Positions 1-6,759 of a stretch of 64,000 nt of DNA are shown piece by piece (the stretch's first letter is position 1; each line of letters opens with the position of its first letter). Where the stretch lies: assembly GCF_012641745.1 (NCBI RefSeq), contig NZ_WEHZ01000027.1, positions 1 through 64,000 of the forward strand, written 5' to 3'. A program made the position numbers and the translations under genes. This DNA comes from Pseudoalteromonas peptidolytica. GTDB taxonomy: Bacteria; Pseudomonadota; Gammaproteobacteria; Enterobacterales; Alteromonadaceae. The notes below the pieces were generated by a model. It was not told the origin of the DNA. It worked only from the letters and a program-made list of their open reading frames with translations, and made no database searches.

Positions 1-31
1 TGCTCAAGCAGTGTGAATGCGGCTTACCGAG

Positions 32-841
32 TCAACGCAGCAAATTGAAAACCGCTGGCTGGAACGACAAATTTAGGGCACAGGTATTCTTTGGTTTATA
101 AGTAATCAAAGTATGCTCTGCCCCTGCGTTAACACCCACCTTCTCAAGGTTACGAATGAAGTTTTCAACTAGCGCAAGTAAATCTACAGTAGTCATAAAC
201 ATTACCAAAAAATATAGTGGCCCTTCTGCGTAATTCTTCTCAAAAGCTGTGCAAGAGCTTCCTCGACTAACCAGTACAAGTAAAACTTGTCTATTTTTTA
301 ATAACGAAAGTAAAACTACATTAATACATAACTGAATTCCAAAAGCAGAAGTATTTTGTATGAAATTACTTTCAACATTTGGGAAAATTATATACTTAAT
401 AATAGCGATCATGAAAATATCTAGGCTAAATATAGCTGCAAAAATTAACGCTAAAGATGCACAACTCCTATCACTTCGGAAAAGAATTAAAAGTATACAG
501 ATCAAACTACAAATAATAGGCTCAAATACCAGCGAGCTTAATGCTGTAGTCATAATTAATGTTACGAGCGTGCTCTTATCTTTCAAGTTATTTGGATATA
601 ACCTCGAGAGCGTTTCTGTATCATCCAAAATATCAGCAAGTCTTACGCGGCATAAATCTGCAAACTTTAATAATGTCCCCAGCTTAAAAGAACTTGCACC
701 ACTCAAATAATTGTCCAGTGTACGTGTGCTAATATCTAAGTGCCGACATATTGTCTCTTTCGACATGCCTCGACGATGCTTAAGCCCTTGGATTAACTGT
801 CCGACTCGCTGACTGACTTCATATTCTTCTGGTGTTTGCAT
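32..841 (-). CDS. XRE-HTH/polytopic membrane protein, paralog 1 (C-terminus replaced)
   Basis: 269 aa. Residues about 8-70 form a Cro/C1-type helix-turn-helix (MSKETICRHLDISTRTLDNYL) after the family signature MQTPEEYEVSQ. Four or so hydrophobic segments follow from about residue 90. It is the most downstream of four tandem paralogs, 66 bp below paralog 2, with a weak ribosome site, so it may be co-transcribed. The family block VxRG...FEKNxxEGPLY...ALxENFxRN is present, but after residue ~225 the shared ending FWEVTFFYDYF is absent and an unrelated hydrophilic tail ends the protein, as if a recombination end joined here. I do not recognise a named family. Inference: a membrane-anchored DNA-binding regulator, possibly no longer functional. 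HTH call is firm; function is unknown. Confidence 0.75.
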   Translation of the reverse strand: MQTPEEYEVSQRVGQLIQGLKHRRGMSKETICRHLDISTRTLDNYLSGASSFKLGTLLKFADLCRVRLADILDDTETLSRLYPNNLKDKSTLVTLIMTTALSSLVFEPIICSLICILLILFRSDRSCASLALIFAAIFSLDIFMIAIIKYIIFPNVESNFIQNTSAFGIQLCINVVLLSLLKNRQVLLVLVSRGSSCTAFEKNYAEGPLYFLVMFMTTVDLLALVENFIRNLEKVGVNAGAEHTLITYKPKNTCALNLSFQPAVFNLLR

Positions 842-907
842 CGGCTTACGTTCTTTCCCTTATATCCGTTACATTAAACGAGCTTTAAAGCAGTTATCTT
901 CACCGGG

Positions 908-1771
908 TTACCAACTGTTCAGGCTAGCTTTATTATCTTTACGTGCGATTATTGCTGTAAACAGTACCATTACACATGCCCAAGTTGGAGCAGCCTTAAG
1001 GTACTCAAAATAATCATAAAAAAAAGTCACTTCCCAAAAAGCTTTAGCAACACTTTCTTCAACACCCAGCCTTTCCAGATTGCGAAGAAAATTCTCCATG
1101 AGCGCTAAAAAGTCGACTGATGCTAAGGTAAGAACCAAAAAATAAACGGTTGCCTCTATAGGGCTTCTCTCGAGCACAGGTGCAGAGCGACCCCTCGTCA
1201 CCAAAACACTTAAAAACGCTCTATTTTTAAGCATAAAAAGTAGCAGTAAATTTATACAAAGCTGCAAACCAAAGGCATAAATATTTTCAAAGTAGTAACT
1301 TTCAACAGCAGGAAAGATAATAAATTTCAAGCAGTAGGCGACGATAACCTCTAGCATAAAAGCAATAACAAATATGCCAATGACACTTTGACTATTTTTA
1401 TCTTTATTAGCGTAGAAAAACAACACGCAAAGAATTATCAGTATAATATTTTCAAAGAAAAACAAGCTCCAGATAGAGCTAAAACAAACAATTAGAATAC
1501 TAAACTTATCTTTTAACTTATGAGGGTGTAATCGCGATAACGCTTCTGTTTCATCTAAGATATCAGCCAGTCTGATACGGCATAAATCTGCAAATTTTAA
1601 TAAGGTACCTAGCTTAAAAGAGCTTGCTCCGCTTAGGTAATTATCCAATGTGCGTGTACTAATCTCTAAATACTGACATATTGTCTGTTTCGACATACCT
1701 CGACGATACTTAAGCCCTTGGATTAATAGCCCGACTCGCTGACTGACTTCATACTCTTCTGGCGTTTGCAT
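908..1771 (-). CDS. XRE-HTH/polytopic membrane protein, paralog 2 (best intact copy)
   Basis: 287 aa from the ATG at 1771, chosen because every paralog begins MQTPEEYEVSQ there and AGGGAG lies about 9 nt upstream; an in-frame ATG 63 bp earlier would only add an unconserved tail. Residues 8-75 are a Cro/C1-type HTH, followed by a linker (ETEALSRLHPHKLKDK) and five or six hydrophobic segments. Conserved motifs in the membrane part are VTRG, ALMENFLRN and FWEVTFFYDYF near the C-terminus. It is the reference copy for the cluster because both domains are whole. The domain order (cytoplasmic HTH, then multi-span membrane domain) suggests a membrane-tethered transcription factor responding to an envelope or membrane signal. 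That role is inference; no family name is recognised. Confidence 0.8.
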   Translation of the reverse strand: MQTPEEYEVSQRVGLLIQGLKYRRGMSKQTICQYLEISTRTLDNYLSGASSFKLGTLLKFADLCRIRLADILDETEALSRLHPHKLKDKFSILIVCFSSIWSLFFFENIILIILCVLFFYANKDKNSQSVIGIFVIAFMLEVIVAYCLKFIIFPAVESYYFENIYAFGLQLCINLLLLFMLKNRAFLSVLVTRGRSAPVLERSPIEATVYFLVLTLASVDFLALMENFLRNLERLGVEESVAKAFWEVTFFYDYFEYLKAAPTWACVMVLFTAIIARKDNKASLNSW

Positions 1772-1942
1772 CACCTTGGGCTCCCTGACAACAGACTGCA
1801 AAGATAATTTTTGAGCACTATTATGAATTAGCAAAGTGGTTTTCTAATAAACCAAAAAGTTTCAGAGCAAATTTTAGTTATAATAAGATACGAATATGGA
1901 ATTAGTAGATTAAAACAAGTACGAGCGTTACTTCACTTATCT

Positions 1943-2572
1943 CTAATTTTCATCAGCTTGGATTGGAGTTCTTCTAGTCCTTACCACAATCCCAACGTAA
2001 AGCATAGCTATACACAAAAGCAAGGGAACTGATTTAAGATACGCAAAATAATCATAAAAAAACGTCACTTCCCAAAACACCTTTGCAGTTTCTTCTTTTA
2101 CACCCAGGTGTTCCATATTACGTAAAAAGTTCTCCATTAACGCCATAAAATCAATAAACACAAGTGTTAATACGAGTAAATACAACGGCCCCTCGGCATG
2201 ATTTTTCTCGAATACTGAAGCAGATTTACCTCGCGTCACCAAAACTGCTACGGCCATTCTATATTTAAGCAAAAATAATAACAGAATACTCAAAGTTAAC
2301 TGCCCACCATAGGCAAAGATGTTTTCTATGTAAAAACTTTCAATTATAGGGAAAAGTATATTTTTTAAATAAAAAACCATTAAAGCATCAAGAGAGAGAA
2401 CTACAGCAAATACTAAGGTTAACAATAAACTATTCTCGTCATCTCTTGCAAAAACCACTAAAATAAACAGCAAAGCACAGGTGATAGGTTCGAAAACTGT
2501 GGCTTGAGCTACCGATGCAAGCGCAAGTGCTAAAACGCTTGTCAACAATGTTAGACTAAATAGACTTCTCAT
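1943..2572 (-). CDS. Membrane-domain-only half of split paralog 3
   Basis: 209 aa from the ATG at 2572, supported by AAGG about 9 nt upstream; a longer in-frame start exists but lacks that support. The sequence starts directly in the first hydrophobic segment and carries the family motifs VTRG...VFEKNHAEGPLY, ALMENFLRNMEHLGV and FWEVTFFYDYF. It is colinear with the membrane part of paralogs 2 and 4 but has no HTH; the HTH half is a separate upstream gene 110 bp away on the same strand. The first 23 residues could be read as a signal-peptide-like helix (ending SVAQA). Either a fused ancestor was split with acquisition of a new ribosome site, or this is the ancestral two-gene arrangement. Function unknown. 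Confidence 0.75.
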   Translation of the reverse strand: MRSLFSLTLLTSVLALALASVAQATVFEPITCALLFILVVFARDDENSLLLTLVFAVVLSLDALMVFYLKNILFPIIESFYIENIFAYGGQLTLSILLLFLLKYRMAVAVLVTRGKSASVFEKNHAEGPLYLLVLTLVFIDFMALMENFLRNMEHLGVKEETAKVFWEVTFFYDYFAYLKSVPLLLCIAMLYVGIVVRTRRTPIQADEN

Positions 2573-2682
2573 ATATCCAACCTTAAGTGTTTTTCTTGAT
2601 TGAAGAGGATTCTGCCTGCTGGTTTTTAGGACCTCCCCCACCAAGAACCGTCCCTCCAACAACTTGTTTACACAATGAATGA

Positions 2683-2994
2683 CTAAGGACTATCTTTTTT
2701 GGCTTCTTCTGAACAGCCTTCATTGTTCTCTTCCTCATTTTTCTCTCCGTACAGGCCTGAGAGCTTATCTGTATCTTCTAAAATATCCGACAGCTTTACT
2801 TTACAGATTTCAGCAAACCTAAGCAATGTACCTAACTTAAACGAACTGGAGCCATTTAAGTAATTGTCTAAAGTTCTGTTACCCACGCCCATACGTCGGC
2901 TAACTTCTTCTCTCGTCCAGCCTTTTTTACGTTTTAGCCCTTGTATCAGTCGGCCGATACGCTGGCTTACCTCATATTCTTCTGGCGTCTGCAT
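2683..2994 (-). CDS. HTH-only half of split paralog 3 (XRE family)
   Basis: 103 aa from the ATG at 2994 (MQTPEEYEVSQRIGRLIQGLK, identical start signature to the other copies; GGGGC just upstream). Residues 8-72 form the Cro/C1-type HTH (WTREEVSRRMGVGNRTLDNYL). After the shared linker (EDTDKLSGLYG) the protein ends in a Glu/Lys/Asn-rich tail, EKNEEENNEGCSEEAKKDSP, instead of entering the membrane. It therefore encodes a soluble DNA-binding protein, with the matching membrane half encoded next. If the fused paralogs are membrane-tethered regulators, this one would be free or would bind its partner non-covalently. A 41-bp block shared with the paralog 4 promoter lies upstream. Confidence 0.8.
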   Translation of the reverse strand: MQTPEEYEVSQRIGRLIQGLKRKKGWTREEVSRRMGVGNRTLDNYLNGSSSFKLGTLLRFAEICKVKLSDILEDTDKLSGLYGEKNEEENNEGCSEEAKKDSP

Positions 2995-3028
2995 CGCCCC
3001 ACCATATCTCTCATTCACCCCAACCAAA

Positions 3029-3069
3029 GTTAACCAAAAGTTTACACATGGTTAAATTTAAAGACAAGT
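3029..3069 (-). promoter_or_regulatory. Conserved promoter block with TTAACC-N14-GGTTAA dyad (paralog 3)
   Basis: The dyad lies at 3030-3055, starting about 36 bp upstream of the HTH gene. The same block with the same 14-nt spacing occurs upstream of paralog 4 (4103-4143), and both end in AAAGACAAGT on the plus strand. Read on the minus strand, TTGTCT could serve as a -35 element 17 nt before TAAACT. Likely a promoter and/or autoregulatory operator for the XRE proteins (inference). Confidence 0.5.
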
Positions 3070-3222
3070 AGATGACGGTATTATTTTTATGCAGACTGAC
3101 ATACAAAAGTACGCCTTCAGCTGAATACCTTATCACTATCTTGTAATTTTTGGTATAAATGGTTTGTAAAAAATACTCATTATAAAAAGGGGTAAAATCT
3201 ATTTTACTTCATTATTTTCGTA

Positions 3223-4068
3223 CTAGCTTGCTATTACACCCTCGCTGCTCGCCGCTCTTTTTCTAATTTCGATCCCCATGTACAATACTGATAATATCAT
3301 TAATGAAGGGACTGCCTTAAAATACCAAAAATAATCGTAAAAAAAGGTGACTTCCCAAAATTGTTGCGCTATTTCAAGTGGTACTCCTAACCGTTCACTA
3401 CTACGAATAAAGTTTTCAATAAGCGCCGCAAAATCTACAAACATCAAGCAGCAAGCTAAAGAGAATAGCGGGGCATCAACATAATTTCGCTCAAAAATGC
3501 TAGGCACTTTACCCCTTGTTACCCAAGCAGCTATCAACATTCTGTGTTTTATCGATAGCGCCATCATGGTACTGAGCAATAAATGCAAGCTAAAAGCGTA
3601 AGTATTCTGCATATAATAGCTCTCAGCCATAGGAAAAATGATGTAATTAAGACAATAACCTGAAATCAACGTTAGGAAATAAATCACAAGTAGTATAGAG
3701 ATAATGCTTAAACTATTCTTATCTTTATATGCGTAGAAGAATAACGCAACCAATAATAAAAAGACTGTCGACTCAAATACCATTACGCCTGCTAATGAGC
3801 CAAGCAATATGGTAAATATACCTCCTTTGTCTTTCATGTTTTTTGAGTACAAACGCGACAGCGCATCTGTGTCATCTAAAATATCGGCAAGTTTTAGTAG
3901 CGTACCAAGCTTAAAAGAGCTAACCCCACTTAAATAGTTGTCTAACGTACGAGTGCTAATTTCCAAGCGTTTACATATTGATTCACGGGTCATACCGCGT
4001 GTATCTTTTAAGCCAGCAATTAACCGACCAATACGTTGGCTTACCTCATACTCTTCAGGTGTTTGCAT
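3223..4068 (-). CDS. XRE-HTH/polytopic membrane protein, paralog 4 (8-residue HTH deletion)
   Basis: 281 aa, starting MQTPEEYEVSQRIGRLIAGLK. The HTH core (MTRESICKRLEISTRTLDNYLSG) is kept, but the text GTLLK-FADLCRVR-LADILDD of the other copies is here GTLLK-LADILDD: eight residues (24 bp), covering the last helix of the domain, are missing in frame. In paralog 1 the corresponding DNA is bounded by near-identical 9-mers (ATCAGCAAG and ATCTGCAAA), consistent with slippage. The membrane part is whole, with VTRG, ALIENFIRS and FWEVTFFYDYF. It is the first gene of the cluster, 520 bp from the terminal CRISPR repeat and on the strand toward which the array is transcribed. DNA binding may be weakened or altered. 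Confidence 0.78.
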   Translation of the reverse strand: MQTPEEYEVSQRIGRLIAGLKDTRGMTRESICKRLEISTRTLDNYLSGVSSFKLGTLLKLADILDDTDALSRLYSKNMKDKGGIFTILLGSLAGVMVFESTVFLLLVALFFYAYKDKNSLSIISILLVIYFLTLISGYCLNYIIFPMAESYYMQNTYAFSLHLLLSTMMALSIKHRMLIAAWVTRGKVPSIFERNYVDAPLFSLACCLMFVDFAALIENFIRSSERLGVPLEIAQQFWEVTFFYDYFWYFKAVPSLMILSVLYMGIEIRKRAASSEGVIAS

Positions 4069-4102
4069 CTTACTACCATGATTGTGTTGCTATCCTTTTA
4101 CA

Positions 4103-4143
4103 TTTAACCCAAACATTACATTTAGTTAATTATAAAGACAAGT
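4103..4143 (-). promoter_or_regulatory. Conserved promoter block with TTAACC-N14-AGTTAA dyad (paralog 4)
   Basis: The dyad lies at 4104-4129 and the shared tail AAAGACAAGT at 4134-4143. It matches the block upstream of the HTH gene of paralog 3 in length (41 bp), half-site sequence and spacing. It starts 36 bp upstream of the paralog 4 start, the same distance as in paralog 3. Two AAAGTACA copies (4154-4161 and 4176-4183) lie further upstream. Confidence 0.5.
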
Positions 4144-4410
4144 CTCTCACGATAAAGTACATAGATAAAATTGCAAAAGTACACGATAGAAGAGGCAAAA
4201 TGCCAATATGTTAACAAGCATACCAGCCCCTAACATGGGAAATACTCTACGCATCACCATCACAGTAAGTACAATTACAACCTCACCTATACAATAAGAT
4301 GTTGAAATAAAGCCTAACTTTTTAGCAGCCAATAATCGTCATGAACTTTGCAAAAGCAATTAAGAACGTGTTAGCTATTTTGTAAATAGTATGACAAAGT
4401 AGACGAGTGC

Positions 4411-4479
4411 GGCAGTGTTTCCAATGGGTAACGGTTATATACAGTATATTATGTGAGTTCGAGTCTCGCCCTGCCGCCA
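4411..4479 (+). other. Degenerate tRNA-like sequence (possible attachment-site relic)
   Basis: The right end, 4453-4479, has a T-arm (GTGAG, loop TTCGAGT, CTCGC) followed by an acceptor-like CCTGCCG and CCA. GGCAG at 4411-4415 can pair with CTGCC near the 3' end. There is no recognisable anticodon arm: the middle is a short AT palindrome (ATATACAGTATAT). One base is missing against a normal 3' half. Best read as a decayed tRNA or an integrase-target remnant next to the CRISPR/XRE block. It is not a functional tRNA. Confidence 0.4.
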
Positions 4480-4588
4480 TCTCCTCTTTCGAATTAGAAC
4501 GCGATAACATATCAAAAACCCATTACGTCTCCTTTACCAAACAAAGACACAATCAGCTTAAACACTGAATTTCACGTTACTCACTGAG

Positions 4589-6277
4589 GTTGTAATCCAC
4601 GCGCCTGCGGGAGGCGCGACTATGCTGCAAACGGTCACGGGTAAAAACGTCCAGGTTTCAATCCACGCGCCTGCGGGAGGCGCGACATCAGTAAGTCCCC
4701 TTAGCCCTCGCTTAGAACCTGTTTCAATCCACGCGCCTGCGGGAGGCGCGACCTCAATAGTATCACTACTCGTATCAAACCCCCCTGTTTCAATCCACGC
4801 GCCTGCGGGAGGCGCGACAAGGTGAATATTTACCCATAACCAAGCCAAGGTGTTTCAATCCACGCGCCTGCGGGAGGCGCGACCCATCTTTTCTGAGATT
4901 GGCGTAGTCAAATAAACGTTTCAATCCACGCGCCTGCGGGAGGCGCGACTTCATTAAAGCTAGGTGCAGAAATCACTCCTGAGTTTCAATCCACGCGCCT
5001 GCGGGAGGCGCGACGGGAGGTCAATTGCTCGTTATGGATGAAAAAGACCAGTTTCAATCCACGCGCCTGCGGGAGGCGCGACGTTTTTAGAGCTCAAAAC
5101 TCTAAAATCAGTCTGAGTTTCAATCCACGCGCCTGCGGGAGGCGCGACAGTACATTTGTAAATAGTGGGACTAAACCCTTCATGTTTCAATCCACGCGCC
5201 TGCGGGAGGCGCGACTTAATATTGACCATTATGCAGATTGGTCTGGCTGGTTTCAATCCACGCGCCTGCGGGAGGCGCGACTTCTTCCACTGATAATGCT
5301 TTTAACTTTGGGTAGTTTCAATCCACGCGCCTGCGGGAGGCGCGACCTTGCCGTCCAATACTCAGTTCCATTTGCTCTTCGTTTCAATCCACGCGCCTGC
5401 GGGAGGCGCGACTTAACACTGATAAAATTGATTTTGATGCTTGTGGGTTTCAATCCACGCGCCTGCGGGAGGCGCGACTCCCCGGTGAAAAACTCAAATT
5501 CACGCAAAGCCAGTTTCAATCCACGCGCCTGCGGGAGGCGCGACCTAAAATCATTTCTCTAATCGTTGACGTAGATACGTGTTTCGTTTCAATCCACGCG
5601 CCTGCGGGAGGCGCGACCATCCGCCTCGGCTGTCTTAGGCATGATGCCAAAGTTTCAATCCACGCGCCTGCGGGAGGCGCGACTCACGTTAAGACCGCAG
5701 CGCTTGACGATTATGACGTTTCAATCCACGCGCCTGCGGGAGGCGCGACGGTGAACGCTCCGAATCTCGCGCCTTAAAGGTCGGTTTCAATCCACGCGCC
5801 TGCGGGAGGCGCGACATTGAGGGGTGAACCATGAGTCATTCAATCGTAGTTTCAATCCACGCGCCTGCGGGAGGCGCGACACTCCACTTCCGCAAAGCGC
5901 CCCATGCGTTCGGCGTTTCAATCCACGCGCCTGCGGGAGGCGCGACAACCGCATGAGCGCAAGCAAAAGGGTGGTGCTATGTTTCAATCCACGCGCCTGC
6001 GGGAGGCGCGACATATACACGAGTCATTGCAGCAATGATACACATGGTTTCAATCCACGCGCCTGCGGGAGGCGCGACAAACAATGGCGGTAAGTATGAC
6101 AGCACAGGCATGTTTCAATCCACGCGCCTGCGGGAGGCGCGACTTTTGGTCTGTAATTAGGATGTTTACTCCATGCACTGTTTCAATCCACGCGCCTGCG
6201 GGAGGCGCGACTGCTGTGCGATAAAATTTTTAGAACTTTCAACATGTTTCAATCCACGCGCCTGCGGGAGGCGCGAC
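4589..6277 (-). CRISPR. Type I-C CRISPR array, 26 repeats / 25 spacers
   Basis: The 32-bp repeat reads GTTTCAATCC...GGCGCGAC on the plus strand and contains the stem CGCGCC/GGCGCG with a 7-nt loop. Repeats start at 4589, 4655, 4721, 4787, 4852, 4918, 4983, 5051, 5117, 5184, 5250, 5315, 5381, 5447, 5513, 5586, 5652, 5718, 5784, 5849, 5915, 5981, 6047, 6112, 6180 and 6246. All read as identical except the leftmost (two changes, at positions 4 and 5). Spacers are 33-36 bp, with one of 41 bp (5545-5585). On the minus strand the repeat ends ATTGAAAC, as in other I-C crRNA 5' handles. The array is therefore transcribed leftward from a leader beside cas2, and the degenerate repeat is the old, leader-distal end. 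No spacer was noticed to match elsewhere in this window by eye. Confidence 0.98.
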
Positions 6278-6453
6278 AGCCTTCTCTCAAAGGCACAAAT
6301 ACACTATCATGGTGTAGAGGTTTCCGCTAGCCATGAGCAAATGTATCAATATCCTTAGTGCTAATCACCAAGAATAAAATTTTTCTTATATTTTTAAAGA
6401 GCTTATAAAATCGCTAGATCCACAGGGATTTCATGAGAACCAAGCCCTAGCGA
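6278..6453 (-). promoter_or_regulatory. CRISPR leader
   Basis: This AT-rich 176-bp stretch separates cas2 from the newest repeat and is where a leader must lie given the repeat orientation. It contains a perfect 9-bp inverted repeat, AATCGCTAG (6409-6417) and CTAGCGATT (6447-6455), overlapping the cas2 stop codon. A smaller TACAC/GTGTA pair lies close to the first repeat. No convincing -35/-10 pair could be fixed by eye. Confidence 0.7.
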
Positions 6454-6747
6454 TTACAAAATTAATGGGTCACGAAAAATATCTAACGCAACTTTAGCAC
6501 CATGATGCTCAACTTTGTTGTGCCAATTTTTGCCTAGTTTATAAAAACGCAGGCTATCGACTTCAGGGTCATAGATAGATAAAAGCTTATTTTTAAAAAT
6601 AAGCCATTGTGTTGCATCTATTTCACACTCAAATACAGAGTATTGTACGCGAACGCCATAATCTAAACATACTTTTGCTAATTGCCTAAGGCGCTTTTGC
6701 CCATCTTCACTAGTAAACGAGACATCGTAAGTGACCAATACCATCAT
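6454..6747 (-). CDS. cas2: CRISPR-associated endonuclease Cas2
   Basis: 97 aa, the usual Cas2 size. The N-terminus MVLVTYDVSF has the first beta strand ending in the conserved Asp of the ferredoxin fold, and VRVQYSVFEC is the typical second block. Cas2 dimers bridge two Cas1 dimers in the spacer-integration complex. It is the last gene of the cas operon, 12 bp after cas1 and directly before the CRISPR leader, the standard I-C position. Two adjacent ATGs are possible starts; the first has AAGG about 9-12 nt upstream. Nothing is missing. Confidence 0.95.
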   Translation of the reverse strand: MMVLVTYDVSFTSEDGQKRLRQLAKVCLDYGVRVQYSVFECEIDATQWLIFKNKLLSIYDPEVDSLRFYKLGKNWHNKVEHHGAKVALDIFRDPLIL

Positions 6748-6759
6748 GGTTCATAATCC

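Noticed and set aside
360..710. 116-codon plus-strand ORF
   Set aside because: Antisense shadow of XRE-membrane paralog 1; no ribosome site or family similarity.
4453..4479. Functional tRNA gene
   Set aside because: Anticodon arm and proper D-arm absent, one base missing in the 3' half.
4147..4510. Two minus-strand ORFs of about 60 codons between paralog 4 and the array
   Set aside because: Cover the promoter block and the tRNA-like sequence; odd composition and no ribosome site.
4558..6358. Several ORFs on both strands through the CRISPR array (for example 5038-5562 and 5787-6020)
   Set aside because: They are the 32-bp repeat translated over and over (FNPRACGRRD, SRLPQARGLK, VAPPAGAWIET); not proteins.
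6278..6453. A specific -35/-10 promoter for the CRISPR array
   Set aside because: Several weak TATAAT-like strings but none with a matching -35 at proper spacing.
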